A stretch of DNA of 64,000 nucleotides from Salarchaeum japonicum (GCF_020614395.1 NZ_CP085324.1:439564-503563), one strand, 5' to 3'. Shown: positions 17,076-25,926, numbered from the stretch's first letter. Numbers and translations are program-made. The notes: a model not told the origin generated them from the letters alone.

Positions 17076-17645
17076 TCAAAATCGTTCGTAATCCACCGAT
17101 TCTGGCAGCAACCACACGAGCCCTGAGACAAACAGTCCGATATAGCTGATAATCCCCGCAGATAACCCTGCAGCAATAAGGTTTGATGCAGAAAACGGTA
17201 ATTGATATGCTCCCGTTGTTTGGAACGTTCCAACGAGAGTTACTGCCGTCCCTATGATTGCGAGAAAGACTGACCCAGCCGCGAAGCGTACATATGGTCT
17301 CTTCTGCCATTCTTCGACAGTCAGTTTGTTCCTTTTCGGTTCGACCTCTACATCCGGAGGAATGGGCCACTCTGACTTTGGATGCTTTAACCAGTAGACA
17401 TCCCCATTATTGATCTCTTCATGACCCAGAACACCTCGCTCATGGAGCTCTCCCGCACGTGAACGGACTGTATCCTTGCTAACTTCCTTCTTTATCTCTG
17501 CCTGCAATCGAGTAATTGAATAAAAAGGCCGAGCATCTCGTAGAAACTCTTTAACAACCCCTCTCTGTGTCAGGCTTCGCTCGTTGTTTGGTGAATCAAT
17601 TCTTGACTCAATCCAGTCAGGTATCTCAATATCGTGTTCAGCCAT
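17076..17645 (-). CDS. winged-helix protein with C-terminal membrane helices, AT-rich gene
   Basis: 189 aa. The N-terminal half (about 25-90) looks like a winged helix (VVKEFLRDARPFYSITRLQA, SKDTVRSRAGELHERGVLG), followed by VYWLKHPKSEWPIPPD and two transmembrane segments (about 118-142 and 152-178). The layout (HTH then two helices) resembles haloarchaeal membrane-bound regulators of accessory DNA. Codon use is unlike its neighbours. No matching ligand gene is adjacent. Confidence 0.7.
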   Translation of the reverse strand: MAEHDIEIPDWIESRIDSPNNERSLTQRGVVKEFLRDARPFYSITRLQAEIKKEVSKDTVRSRAGELHERGVLGHEEINNGDVYWLKHPKSEWPIPPDVEVEPKRNKLTVEEWQKRPYVRFAAGSVFLAIIGTAVTLVGTFQTTGAYQLPFSASNLIAAGLSAGIISYIGLFVSGLVWLLPESVDYERF

Positions 17646-17818
17646 TTTATTCGTGTTCTGTATTCGCCGAACCCGGTTCTACGTTTGTGGAACGCTGTAC
17701 GAGAATCGTTGAACCCCTATTTCTGCTCTCGGATTAAGTAATTATCTCCCGACAACTCTGGTGATGCACTCACCAAAACTGCATCATGGCCGTATCGGCG
17801 TACAGGGCGGTGATACCT

Positions 17819-17992
17819 ATGAGTAAGAGTTCAGTGTTCCTCTCCATAATCGTCTTCGCGTTAACACTCGCTGTTTGGAATTGGGTCACTAATGCTATGC
17901 CGGGGAGTATTAGCGGGAGTTTGGATTGGATTATGCTCCTCTTCGCGCTCCTACTTGGTGTAGTCTCGTACCTTTGGGCTGAGACTCTGTAG
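17819..17992 (+). CDS. small membrane protein in the AT-rich island
   Basis: 57 aa from the ATG giving MSKSSVFLSIIVF; an upstream in-frame ATG at 17786 would add 11 residues. There are two hydrophobic segments (about 5-20 and 31-52). The gene shares the low G+C of the island. It converges with mptA, 24 nt away. The function is unknown. Confidence 0.55.
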   Translation: MSKSSVFLSIIVFALTLAVWNWVTNAMPGSISGSLDWIMLLFALLLGVVSYLWAETL

Positions 17993-18016
17993 AAACGGCT
18001 TTAGCTACTGTCGTCT

Positions 18017-18946
18017 TTATTTTCTGACTTCCGCGCGCAGGTCGCCGAGCGTGGCGACGCGTTCGGCGTGCGCGTTGTGCTGGTGGATGGACTCGTCGTT
18101 CGACTGCTTCATCGTCACGACGGCGTCGTCCGCGAGGTGGTCGTACTCGGAGACGACGCCCTCGGCCATCGCGCGCACGCAGTCCTCGACGAACCGGGCG
18201 TTCGCGTGCGCCTCGTACGTCATGTGGTCTTCGTCGGGGCGTTTCGCGGTGTTGTAGATGCGGGCGCTCATCGAGTCCTTCGCGAGTTCGGAGAGTTCGA
18301 TGAGGTCCACGTCGGGTTCGCCCGTCGTCTCGATGGTGAGCGTCGCGTGCCCGCGCTGGCTGTGCCCGGCCTGCGGCACCTCCCGCAGGAACTCCTTCAC
18401 GTCGTCGCTCTCGACGCCGAGCTCCCGGAGTTTCTCGCGAGCGCGGGCGCTCATCATCTGCTGGCTGCACGGACACACGGTCATCCCGGTGACGCGGACG
18501 CCGACCTCCTCGCGCGTGCGCTCGCCCTCCTGCGCGGTCGCGGACGCGAGGAAGTCCATCGTGCCCTGCGTCGGCTTCCCAGACTCGGGCGTCTCGTCCT
18601 GCGTGACGTACTGCGCTTCCATCTGCACGATGGCCTGCGACGTGTACTCGTGTTTCTCCAGGAGGCGGTCGGCGGCGTCCCCACACACGTCCTCGATGCG
18701 GTACGCGGGCTCGCTCACCGCGGCTTCGAGGGTTTCGTCGATGACCTCCATGTTCCGGCTCATGTCGATGCCCTTGCGTTCCTTCGGGAGGTCGACGTAC
18801 ACCTCAAACTCGGCGGAGAGGACGATGGGGCGCTTCTCGGGGCGCGCTATCTTCACGAGTTTCTCCACGCCCGTCACGCCCACCTGACTCAACCCCACAG
18901 ACACGTCGGGGGTCGACGCCTGCACGTCCGGCAGTTGCTCGGTCAT
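18017..18946 (-). CDS. mptA: GTP cyclohydrolase MptA (type IB / FolE2 superfamily)
   Basis: 309 aa. Family motifs: [38 protein letters not shown] (metal-binding CPC), [14 protein letters not shown] and a C-terminal [13 protein letters not shown]. It opens the guanine ring of GTP to give the dihydroneopterin-type precursor used for folate/pterin and for the preQ0 base of archaeosine. raSEA at 4.6 kb and the beta-RFAP synthase at 51.7 kb serve related routes. It is followed downstream by the AT-rich island. Confidence 0.93.
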   Translation of the reverse strand: MTEQLPDVQASTPDVSVGLSQVGVTGVEKLVKIARPEKRPIVLSAEFEVYVDLPKERKGIDMSRNMEVIDETLEAAVSEPAYRIEDVCGDAADRLLEKHEYTSQAIVQMEAQYVTQDETPESGKPTQGTMDFLASATAQEGERTREEVGVRVTGMTVCPCSQQMMSARAREKLRELGVESDDVKEFLREVPQAGHSQRGHATLTIETTGEPDVDLIELSELAKDSMSARIYNTAKRPDEDHMTYEAHANARFVEDCVRAMAEGVVSEYDHLADDAVVTMKQSNDESIHQHNAHAERVATLGDLRAEVRK

Positions 18947-18995
18947 TACCCAGTGTTTCCCGTGGTAGCAGGGAACTACTTTCGGTATCGGAAGG

Positions 18996-19817
18996 CTACT
19001 CCAGTTTTCCGAGCGCCTGGAAGAAGTCGCTCGCGGGGCCGGCGACCCGCGCGGGTTCGTCGGCCTCGCGGAGCGTCACCTCGCTCGGCGTCTCGATTTC
19101 GCGCGTGTTCGACCCGTCGCTCGACACGACCGCGTGCTCGGCGTCGTCAACGCGAACGGTGACCTCGCTTCCGGTCTGCGTGACGAGCGGCGGCATCGCG
19201 TCCTCCGCGCACATCCCGGTGACGACGAACCCGTGCACGCCCGGCTGGACGAGCGGCCCGCCCTCGCTGAGGTTGTACGCCGTGCTCCCGGTGGGCGTGG
19301 AGACGAGCACGCCGTCCGCGTGACTCGCCGTGTAGAGCGAGCCGTCCACCCGGACTTCGACGGTCACGCCCTGGCCGTGTCCGCGCTGTGGCCCCTGCAC
19401 CACTACTTCGTTCAGCGCGGGCGTGAGCACCCAGTCCGCGCCCGACGCCTCGATGCGCGGCACGTCCCGCGAGCGCACCGCGCCCGTTTCGAGGTAGCGC
19501 TCGACCTCCTGTTTTACCGCCGCGACCGCGTCGTCGGGCGCGACCGCGTTCAGGAACCCGACCTCGCCGAGGTTCACGCCGAGAATCGGCACGCTCCCCG
19601 CGCCCCGCGCCGCGAACAGGAACGTGCCGTCGCCGCCGATGCTCACCACGAGGTCGCACGTCGAGAACGCCGAGACCTCGTGGCCGTCCAGTCCGGCGGC
19701 GTCAGCGCTCGCCGCGTCCACCCACACCTCGACCTCGTCGGGGAGCGCGTCCGCGATGTCCGCCGCGAGGTAGGCCGCGCGCGCGTTCCCGCGCTGTGCG
19801 ACGATTCCCACACGCAT
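18996..19817 (-). CDS. nadK: NAD kinase
   Basis: 273 aa. The diacylglycerol-kinase-like GGDGT motif lies in [17 protein letters not shown] (about 60-76), [14 protein letters not shown] follows, and the NAD-binding [17 protein letters not shown] is intact. It phosphorylates NAD to NADP with ATP in the cytosol. The start [12 protein letters not shown] was chosen over an upstream M at 19859 lying in promoter sequence. It is 49 nt upstream of mptA's start on the same strand and may be co-transcribed. Confidence 0.95.
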   Translation of the reverse strand: MRVGIVAQRGNARAAYLAADIADALPDEVEVWVDAASADAAGLDGHEVSAFSTCDLVVSIGGDGTFLFAARGAGSVPILGVNLGEVGFLNAVAPDDAVAAVKQEVERYLETGAVRSRDVPRIEASGADWVLTPALNEVVVQGPQRGHGQGVTVEVRVDGSLYTASHADGVLVSTPTGSTAYNLSEGGPLVQPGVHGFVVTGMCAEDAMPPLVTQTGSEVTVRVDDAEHAVVSSDGSNTREIETPSEVTLREADEPARVAGPASDFFQALGKLE

Positions 19818-19871
19818 ACCCGCCCCGAGAACGCCCGCGGATAAAAACCCAGTCACCACAACACCAGCTTG

Positions 19872-19889
19872 ATTTAGGCTGGCCTAAAT
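19872..19889. promoter_or_regulatory. metal-regulator box 1 (SirR/DtxR-type palindrome)
   Basis: ATTTAGGCTGGCCTAAAT is a perfect 8-2-8 inverted repeat ending 15 nt before the ATG of the HTH regulator at 19905. The half-site TTAGGC/GCCTAA is the core of DtxR/IdeR-type iron boxes. The same palindrome precedes three other units in the window, including a sirR-like repressor gene. Confidence 0.8.
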
Positions 19890-19904
19890 AGATGATAGTA
19901 GAGA

Positions 19905-20750
19905 ATGACGACCGACGCCATAACCGGCGACGATCTACCGCTCGACGAGGGATTCGTCGACGCCGTCGCCTTCCTCGCGCGCTCGGAGCACCGGATGCGC
20001 GTCCTCGACGTGCTCGCTGAGGGCCCCCACCCTCGGGAGGATCTCCTCGACGCCACGGGCGTAACCCGCGTAACGCTCAGCCGTATCCTCGGCGACCTCG
20101 AGGATCGCGCCTGGATCGTCCACGAGTACGACCCCGACCGGTACGCGCTCACAGACCTCGGCCACCTCGTCCACGAAGACCTCACGCGGCTCCTCCGAAC
20201 CGTCTCGGTCGGCCAACGCCTCGACGGCGTCTTCGAACAACTCCCGACGGACTGGTTCGGGTTCGACCCGCGGTGCCTCGCGGACGCCCGCCTCCTCTGT
20301 TCCGACAGCGCGGATCCGTCCGCCCCCGCACGCGCCGTCGCGGACGCGGTCGTGGACGCGAACCGGGTGCGCGCGCTCGTCGGGTCGTTTACCGCGCTCC
20401 CCCTGTACGCGTACGCGGCTACCTCGCACGACGGGCCGGCACCGGACGCGACCGTCGTCTACGATCCGAGCGCGGCCGCAGTCGTCGCCGAGAACGACGA
20501 CCTCGCGCACCGCCGCCGTTCGATAGAAGCCGACTACGACGCCCCCGTCTACTATCGAACCGGCGCGTCGCTTCCGTGCAACGTCGACATCATCGATGAC
20601 ACCGTCTACCTCTCCATCGGGAACGGTAGCGGCGGCTTTCGGGTCGTCGAGACCGATCATCCGGCGGTTCTCTCGTGGGCGCGCGAGGAGTTCGCGGCCG
20701 TCAGAGAGGACGCGGTTCCGCTCCGCGACTGGACGGACGAACACGCGTAG
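19905..20750 (+). CDS. winged-helix transcriptional regulator (haloarchaeal)
   Basis: 281 aa. N-terminal winged helix (about 16-90: FLARSEHRMRVLDVLAEGPHPREDLLDATG, VTLSRILGDLEDRAWIV) and a haloarchaeal C-terminal effector domain (VYDPSAAAVVAENDD, VYYRTGASLPCNVDIIDD). Box 1 sits just upstream, so it should be repressed by the metal regulator. It precedes the iron-type ABC operon on the same strand with a separate box between them, suggesting a second-tier regulator of metal or siderophore genes. The ligand is unknown. Confidence 0.75.
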   Translation: MTTDAITGDDLPLDEGFVDAVAFLARSEHRMRVLDVLAEGPHPREDLLDATGVTRVTLSRILGDLEDRAWIVHEYDPDRYALTDLGHLVHEDLTRLLRTVSVGQRLDGVFEQLPTDWFGFDPRCLADARLLCSDSADPSAPARAVADAVVDANRVRALVGSFTALPLYAYAATSHDGPAPDATVVYDPSAAAVVAENDDLAHRRRSIEADYDAPVYYRTGASLPCNVDIIDDTVYLSIGNGSGGFRVVETDHPAVLSWAREEFAAVREDAVPLRDWTDEHA

Positions 20751-20818
20751 ATACGCGTAATGAGCTGTGTTACGTGATACACGGCGCGTTCGCTGTCGAT
20801 CCGCGAGCTACTAAGATT

Positions 20819-20836
20819 GTTTAGGCATGCCTAAAC
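20819..20836. promoter_or_regulatory. metal-regulator box 2 upstream of the ABC transporter operon
   Basis: GTTTAGGCATGCCTAAAC is a perfect 8-2-8 palindrome whose last base is 4 nt before the ATG at 20840. Because haloarchaeal mRNAs are often leaderless, the box would cover the transcription start and block RNA polymerase directly. Confidence 0.85.
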
Positions 20837-20839
20837 TGT

Positions 20840-22009
20840 ATGCCTCGACGGCGAAAGATACTCGCAGGCACCGCAAGTCTCATCGCAGCAGGTATCGCCG
20901 GCTGTTCCAGCGACAGCGGCGACTCGACGACCCAGGACTCGACTACCAGCACGGCGAGCGACACCACCGAAGAGGGCCCGACGCCATACACCGTTCACGT
21001 CGAACCGAACGACCCCTACACGTTCGACGAAGTGCCCGAATCGTACGGTGTCGTCTCCGGGCCCTTGCTCGACCTCGGTATGTCACTCGGTATCCACCCG
21101 TCCGCGACCACGGGCCTCGAACGCGCCCCGCTGAAGTTCTACGATCTTCTCGATCTCGGGTTCGACGAGAGCGAGGTCGTTAAACTCGCGAGCGGAGCCG
21201 AATCCGGCTACGACAAGGAGAACTTCTACGCCGCCGACGCGGACGTCTGGCTCATCCCGGAGAGCACGCTCGACCGATTCACTGAGTGGAGCGAGTCGGA
21301 CTACCAGGAAATCGAGTCCCAGACCGGCCCCTTCCTCGGTACACCGCTTCGGTTCGCGCCGACTGCCGCAGTCTCCGGCGACCCGAACCCCTACACGCTC
21401 TACGAGGCGTTCGAGAAGTACGCGAAAGTCTTCCAGCGCCAGGAACAGTTTCAGGCCTGGCAGTCCCTCCACGACGACCTCATGAGCACAATCGAGGACG
21501 GACTGCCGCCCGAGAGCGAACGCCCGACTGTCGCCGCCATCTGGCGCGGTGTCAGCCCGGACTCCGGCCGGTTCCGTATCGCCCCGCTCCACCGACTCGG
21601 GAACAACACGAAGTCCTACTATCGCGTCGGCATGAAGGACGCCTTCGAGGGACAGTACCCGGACGGCCCCATTGGGTACGAGGAACTCCTCCGAGTCGAC
21701 CCGGACTACATCGGCGCGGTCGGCGCGCTCACGTCTTCGACGCACGAGCAGTTCGTGAACAACGTCGTCGAGCCGTTCGAGAACAACGAGAACGGCCAGA
21801 GCCTCAGCGCCGTCCAGAACGGCAACGTCATCCGGAGCGCCGGCCAGTACATGGGGCCGATTGTCGATATGTTCTCCACTGAAGCCGTCGCGAAACAGGT
21901 GTATCCCGACACCTTCGGAGAGTGGCCGGGCCCCGTCGGTGAACTCTCGGAGAGCGAACAACTCTTCGACCGGCAACGCCTCCTCGACATCGTCAACCGC
22001 GACTTCTAG
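20840..22009 (+). CDS. ABC transporter substrate-binding lipoprotein (iron/siderophore/cobalamin type)
   Basis: 389 aa. The signal MPRRRKILAGTASL has an arginine cluster and a lipobox IAGC (Cys 22), consistent with Tat export and lipid anchoring, then a Ser/Thr/Asp-rich linker. The mature domain resembles periplasmic-binding-protein class III (FecB/BtuF) proteins: SYGVVSGPLLDLGMSLGI, ADVWLIPESTLDRF, AAIWRGVSPDSGRF. It is first in an operon with a FecCD permease and ATPase. Box 2 predicts metal repression. Confidence 0.88.
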   Translation: MPRRRKILAGTASLIAAGIAGCSSDSGDSTTQDSTTSTASDTTEEGPTPYTVHVEPNDPYTFDEVPESYGVVSGPLLDLGMSLGIHPSATTGLERAPLKFYDLLDLGFDESEVVKLASGAESGYDKENFYAADADVWLIPESTLDRFTEWSESDYQEIESQTGPFLGTPLRFAPTAAVSGDPNPYTLYEAFEKYAKVFQRQEQFQAWQSLHDDLMSTIEDGLPPESERPTVAAIWRGVSPDSGRFRIAPLHRLGNNTKSYYRVGMKDAFEGQYPDGPIGYEELLRVDPDYIGAVGALTSSTHEQFVNNVVEPFENNENGQSLSAVQNGNVIRSAGQYMGPIVDMFSTEAVAKQVYPDTFGEWPGPVGELSESEQLFDRQRLLDIVNRDF

Positions 22010-22015
22010 CGTTCG

Positions 22016-23128
22016 ATGAGCAAGGTTTCTGATTCGCTCGCGGAGGGCCGCGCACGCTGGAACGACTGGTACGCGACCTCCCGGCTCGCCGTCATCGCGC
22101 TCGCCAGCGTGCTCGTCCTGATCGCAGCGACGATTCTCCAGGTGAGCTTCGGCGCGTTCCCCCTGACGCTCGCCGAAGCGTGGCACACCGTCTTCGACCC
22201 CGAGGTCGTGTTCAGCGTCGAAGTGTGGCGGTCGTTCCTCCTCACGGGCGGCGTGCCGGACTGGTTCAGTCAGCGACAGCTCATCGTCTGGAACATCCGC
22301 CTCCCGCGCATCATCGTCGGCGTCCTCGTCGGCGCGAACCTCGCGGTCTCCGGCGCGATCTTCCAGATAATCACGCGGAACGAACTCGCGAGCCCCTACG
22401 TGCTCGGCATCAGCGACGGCGCTGGGCTCGTCGTCCTCGTCACGCTGACGTTCATGACGAGCCTCCTGCCCGTGATGCCGGTGCTCGCCGCCGTCGGCGG
22501 CACCGTCGCGTTCCTCATCGTCTACCTCATCGCGTGGAAGAACGGCACCAGCCCCGTCCGCCTCGTCCTCGCCGGTGTCGTCGTCGGCACCGTCTTCGGT
22601 TCCGTCCAGCGCGCGCTCTTCTTCTTCATCGACGACCTCAGCGTCGTGATGTCCGCGCAGGCGTGGCTCGCCGGCTCACTCCTCGGCACCGACTGGGAGC
22701 AAGTCCGCATCGCGCTCCCGTTCACCGTCGTCGCGCTCGTGCTCGCGTTCGCCGTCTCACGCCAGCTCGACGTCCTCCTGCTCGGCGAGGACACCGCGAG
22801 CGCGCTCGGAATGCCCGTCGAACGCGTCCGGTTCGCGGTCGCCGGCATCGCAATCCTCTCCACCGCGGCCGCAATCGCCGTGGCGGGTCTCGTCGGATTC
22901 GTCGGCCTCATCGTCCCTCACATGGTTCGGAACCTCGTCGGAAACGACTCGAAACGCCTTCTCGCGGGCTGTCTGTTCCTCGGGCCGGCGCTCCTCGTCG
23001 GCGCGGACGTCGGCGCGCGACTCGCACTGAGTCCCGTCCAACTCCCCGTCGGCATCATCACCGGCCTCGTCGGCGGCCCCTACTTCCTCTACCTCATGCG
23101 GAAGAAGGAAGACCTCGGGTCAGTATGA
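22016..23128 (+). CDS. FecCD-family ABC transporter permease
   Basis: 370 aa, about ten transmembrane segments. The family motifs RLPRIIVGVLVGANLAVSGA (about 98-117), NELASPYVLGISDGAGL and the C-terminal GLVGFVGLIVPHMVRNLVGND are present. It forms the membrane channel for an iron-siderophore, heme or B12-type substrate. It starts 6 nt after the substrate-binding gene and its stop overlaps the ATPase start (ATGA). Confidence 0.93.
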   Translation: MSKVSDSLAEGRARWNDWYATSRLAVIALASVLVLIAATILQVSFGAFPLTLAEAWHTVFDPEVVFSVEVWRSFLLTGGVPDWFSQRQLIVWNIRLPRIIVGVLVGANLAVSGAIFQIITRNELASPYVLGISDGAGLVVLVTLTFMTSLLPVMPVLAAVGGTVAFLIVYLIAWKNGTSPVRLVLAGVVVGTVFGSVQRALFFFIDDLSVVMSAQAWLAGSLLGTDWEQVRIALPFTVVALVLAFAVSRQLDVLLLGEDTASALGMPVERVRFAVAGIAILSTAAAIAVAGLVGFVGLIVPHMVRNLVGNDSKRLLAGCLFLGPALLVGADVGARLALSPVQLPVGIITGLVGGPYFLYLMRKKEDLGSV

Positions 23129-23955
23129 CCGGGAACGACGACTCGGCCGAGTTCCGCGCGACCGACCTCGTCATCGGCTATCCCGGTCTCGACGACCCCG
23201 TCATCGACGGCGAGACCATCGAAGTCCCTCCCGGCGAGATAACCGCGCTTATCGGCCCCAACGGTAGCGGGAAGAGCACGCTCCTCGGCGGTCTCGCGAA
23301 CCAGATACCGCCCGACGACGGCACCGTCCTCGTGGACGGTCGCGAGGTCGCGTCGATGGAGTCGAAAGAACTCGCGCGCCACCTCGGACTGCTCGCCCAG
23401 CAGAACACGTCGCCGGACGGAATCAGCGTCGAGAACCTCGTAGAACGCGGCCGGTACCCGCATCAGGGGTTCTTCGGGTCGTCCACGCCCGAAGACGAGC
23501 AGGCCGTCGACGACGCTATCGAACTCGCCGGTATCGAACACCTCCGCGAGCGCGCACTCGACAGCCTGAGCGGTGGACAGCGCCAGCTCGTCTGGATTGC
23601 GATGGTGCTCGCGCAGGACACCGACGTGCTCTTGCTGGACGAACCGACGACGTTCCTCGACCTCCACCACCAGCTCGACGTGATGACCATCGTGGAGTCG
23701 CTCCGGGACGACAGCGAGATGACCGTCGTCGTCGTGCTGCACGACGTGGAACAGGCCGCGCGATACGCCGATAACGTCGTCGCGCTCCGCGACGGCCGCG
23801 TCCACGCGCACGGTTCGCCCGCCGATGTCGTTACGGCGGACTTGCTCGCGGACGTGTTCGGTGTGGATGCTGCAGTACTCGACACCGAATACGGCCGCAA
23901 AATCGTCCCACTCGACCCGCTCGATTCGAGAGAGTCCGAGGAGGCGGGGGAGTAG
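23125..23955 (+). CDS. FepC-like ABC transporter ATP-binding protein
   Basis: 276 aa. Walker A GPNGSGKST (44-52), Q-loop QQNTSP, signature LSGGQRQL, Walker B VLLLDEPTTFLDL and the switch His in VVVLHDVEQA are all intact. It powers uptake through the FecCD permease. It overlaps the permease by 4 nt, so the three genes form one operon repressed through box 2; sirR converges on it 6 nt away. Confidence 0.95.
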   Translation: MTGNDDSAEFRATDLVIGYPGLDDPVIDGETIEVPPGEITALIGPNGSGKSTLLGGLANQIPPDDGTVLVDGREVASMESKELARHLGLLAQQNTSPDGISVENLVERGRYPHQGFFGSSTPEDEQAVDDAIELAGIEHLRERALDSLSGGQRQLVWIAMVLAQDTDVLLLDEPTTFLDLHHQLDVMTIVESLRDDSEMTVVVVLHDVEQAARYADNVVALRDGRVHAHGSPADVVTADLLADVFGVDAAVLDTEYGRKIVPLDPLDSRESEEAGE

Positions 23956-23961
23956 GACGGC

Positions 23962-24333
23962 CTACGACCCTTCGGTCGGGTCGTATGGGAGCATCGTGGC
24001 GAGTCGGTCGGCCACGTCGGGGCTGAGGAGGCTCGCGACCTCCATCGCGTCGGCCTCCCGGGAGTCGAGGTCGAGGACGCTCCGGTAGAACCAGGAGACG
24101 GTGACGTAGGCCTCGTGGAGCGCGGCCGCGCGCTCCCGACCCTCCTCGGTGAGGGTCGCGCCCGCGTAGGGTTCGTGGTGGACGAGGCCGTCCCGGTCGA
24201 GGTGTTTGAACTGTTCCGTGACGGTGGACGGCGAGCGGTCGAGCAACTCCGCGACGGCGCTCGTCCCGACCGGCGGGCCGTGCTGTTCCGAGAGGATGTA
24301 GACGGCGAGCAGGTAGGGCGCGTCCCCGTTCAT
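23962..24333 (-). CDS. SirR/DtxR-type metal-dependent repressor (short form)
   Basis: 123 aa: winged helix (about 6-66: YLLAVYILSEQHGPPVGTSA, RSPSTVTEQFKHLDRDGLVHHEPY) plus a metal/dimer segment (LHEAYVTVSWFYRSVLDL). It lacks the C-terminal SH3-like domain of full-length DtxR, as is usual for haloarchaeal SirR/Idr proteins. It probably binds Fe or Mn and represses the boxes found at 19.9, 20.8, 24.4 and 32.1 kb, including its own promoter. It is preceded by an overlapping 17-codon ORF (24330-24383). Confidence 0.88.
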   Translation of the reverse strand: MNGDAPYLLAVYILSEQHGPPVGTSAVAELLDRSPSTVTEQFKHLDRDGLVHHEPYAGATLTEEGRERAAALHEAYVTVSWFYRSVLDLDSREADAMEVASLLSPDVADRLATMLPYDPTEGS

Positions 24334-24383
24334 CGCCGCCCCTCGTTCACGCGCTCGCCGCGGTCTGCCGTTCCACCACCCAT
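24330..24383 (-). CDS. putative leaderless mini-ORF overlapping the sirR start
   Basis: ATG at 24383, 17 codons (MGGGTADRGERVNEGRR), with a TGA that overlaps the sirR ATG (ATGA). It begins 4 nt downstream of box 3, so a transcript starting at the box would be leaderless for this ORF. Translation of sirR could then depend on termination of the mini-ORF. There is no independent evidence of expression. Confidence 0.35.
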   Translation of the reverse strand: MGGGTADRGERVNEGRR

Positions 24384-24387
24384 GCCG

Positions 24388-24403
24388 TTTAGGCTCGCCT
24401 AAA
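24388..24403. promoter_or_regulatory. metal-regulator box 3 (sirR autoregulation)
   Basis: TTTAGGCTCGCCTAAA, a perfect 7-2-7 palindrome, upstream of sirR on the minus strand. It points to autorepression. A further half-site TTAGGC lies just beyond at about 24409-24414. Confidence 0.8.
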
Positions 24404-24430
24404 AGTTATTAGGCGTTCCGGTTCGCCGGA

Positions 24431-24799
24431 CTACAGCGCCGCGTCGAAGGCGTCCACCACTCGCTTCACCTCCGCCGCGTCCTCCACGAACACCAGGAGT
24501 CGCGGCGGCTCGACGGCTTTCGGCCGCGTCCGCAACCCCCGCTCCGTCGCCGCCGCCCGCGCCGCGTCCAGTCCGGTCTCGAACTCCACGTGCGCGCGCT
24601 CCGAGTGCACGAACACCCGCGCCACCCGCTCGTCCGCGCGCTCCACGTCGTAGGCGCGCGCGCCGTCAGCCGTCGGCTCCACGTCCAGGTCGGCGTTCTC
24701 CACCGACACGTCCGCGAACGCGCCGACCTGCCGGCCCGTCAACTCCGACGCCAGGAGCTCCGCGATGCGCACGCCGTCGTTCAGGGACTCGGCGACCAT
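24431..24799 (-). CDS. conserved hypothetical protein next to DUF2240 and S8e
   Basis: 122 aa, acidic, alternating beta-alpha pattern, ending LLVFVEDAAEVKRVVDAFDAAL. I do not recognise the family. Its ATG overlaps the stop of the upstream DUF2240 gene, so the two are translationally coupled. Location next to rps8e suggests a housekeeping rather than accessory role. Confidence 0.6.
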   Translation of the reverse strand: MVAESLNDGVRIAELLASELTGRQVGAFADVSVENADLDVEPTADGARAYDVERADERVARVFVHSERAHVEFETGLDAARAAATERGLRTRPKAVEPPRLLVFVEDAAEVKRVVDAFDAAL

Positions 24800-25239
24800 C
24801 AGAGTCCCTCCCGGGCCTTCGCGGCCGCGTCGTCCACGTCCACGCCCTCGCGTCGCGCGTACACCACCGCCGCCGCGTCCGCCGTGATACCGAGTTCCTG
24901 CTGGAGTTCGTTCACGCCAGCGACGACCGCCTGCTTCTCCATGCCCTCCGCCTCCAGCGCCTCCACCGCGCGCTCGAACGCCGAGCGCTCCCGGAACACC
25001 GACTCGTCCGGCGAGAACTCCTCCGGCACCTCGACCGAATCGAGGTCGAAATCCGCGATGAGGTCGCCGTCGTCCCGCGACACCAGCCCCTCGCCCGTCG
25101 CGATGTCGATGACGCGCTTCGCCTGGTCGGGCGACAGCCAGTCCCGGTCGAGCGAGAGCGCCACCACGAACTCGTGCTCGCCGATACGGGCCTTCCCCCG
25201 CTGTTTGAACGGGGCCGCCACCGTCACGCGCAGACTCAT
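24799..25239 (-). CDS. DUF2240 family protein
   Basis: 146 aa, matching the haloarchaeal/methanogen DUF2240 layout: MSLRVTVAAPFKQRGKARI at the N-terminus, DRDWLSPDQAKRVIDIATG in the middle and a C-terminal helical region (ELGITADAAAVVYARREGVD). It probably has a winged-helix-like fold; function unknown. It is divergent from rps8e and coupled to the following gene by overlapping stop and start. Confidence 0.8.
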   Translation of the reverse strand: MSLRVTVAAPFKQRGKARIGEHEFVVALSLDRDWLSPDQAKRVIDIATGEGLVSRDDGDLIADFDLDSVEVPEEFSPDESVFRERSAFERAVEALEAEGMEKQAVVAGVNELQQELGITADAAAVVYARREGVDVDDAAAKAREGL

Positions 25240-25334
25240 CACCCGTAGTCCACGCCCGTCGGGCGTAAATCGCGTGGTTTCCCCGCGAGTCCGGTTCCGA
25301 GCCTTTTTAGTACGCGCTGAGCCACAATACGGGT

Positions 25335-25709
25335 ATGCAATACCAGGGCCGCTCCAAGCGCACCAAAACGGGTGGGCGAACCCGACCGCACAGCAAGAAG
25401 AAGAAGAACGAACTCGGCCGCACCCCCACCGAGACCACCGTCGGCGAACCCAAGTTCCGCACCGTGGACTCCCGCGGCGGCGACGAGAAGGTTCGCACGC
25501 TCTCCACGAACGTCGCGAACGTCACCGAGGGCGGCGAGACCACGCACGCCACCATCGAGGACGTCGTCGAGAACCAGGCGAACCCGAACTACGTCCGCCG
25601 GAACATCATCACCAAGGGCGCGCTCATCGAGACGGACGCCGGCACCGCCCGCGTCACCTCCCGCCCCGGCCAGGAAGGCCAGGTCAACGCCGTCGTCGTC
25701 GAAGACTAA
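25335..25709 (+). CDS. rps8e: 30S ribosomal protein S8e
   Basis: 124 aa, archaeal S8e: MQYQGRSKRTKTGGRTRPHSKKKK at the basic N-terminus, VRTLSTNVANVTEGGET, ANPNYVRRNIITKGALIETD, ending with an acidic tail. It is a component of the small subunit. A clear T-rich promoter (CTTTTTAGTACGC) lies about 30 nt upstream, so the mRNA is probably leaderless or short-leadered. Confidence 0.97.
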   Translation: MQYQGRSKRTKTGGRTRPHSKKKKNELGRTPTETTVGEPKFRTVDSRGGDEKVRTLSTNVANVTEGGETTHATIEDVVENQANPNYVRRNIITKGALIETDAGTARVTSRPGQEGQVNAVVVED

Positions 25710-25869
25710 GGCCGCACCGACACGACGTTCTTACTCTTCCGTTTCTCACTACTCGACAACTGCCGGACTCGTCCGGCGACCGAGCGGGTCGAAGACCCCG
25801 GAGGGTCGCCGGTTCACTGCGCGAGTGAAACGAGCGCAGGCCGACGAGCGACCATCGGGAGCGAGGAGT

Positions 25870-25926
25870 GCTTTTGGTGCAGCTTTTACCGAGGCGCGCG
25901 AAGCGCGCCGCAGAGTAAAAGGTGCG
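25870..25926. repeat. stop-anchored palindromic element, copy D (diverged)
   Basis: GCTTTTGGTGCAGCTTTTAC, an inner perfect stem GGCGCGCG/CGCGCGCC-like (25893-25909), then GTAAAAGGTGC. The outer arms GCAGCTTTTAC and GTAAAAGGTGC are complementary apart from one mismatch. It ends 1 nt before the TAA of cdc48 (25927-25929). It has the same layout as copies A-C but different bases. It may act as a bidirectional terminator. Confidence 0.65.

Larger units (their letters stand above)
17056..18016. other. AT-rich island with two unusual genes
   Basis: Base composition drops sharply. Hand counts of single 60-base lines give 25/60 (17161-17220), 32/60 (17401-17460) and 26/60 (17701-17760) G+C, against about two thirds in the flanks. 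Codon use is correspondingly relaxed (many A/T third positions). It carries one winged-helix/membrane gene and one small membrane gene and is flanked by core genes. No terminal repeats, tRNA or integrase are seen. It is best read as horizontally acquired DNA. Confidence 0.7.
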
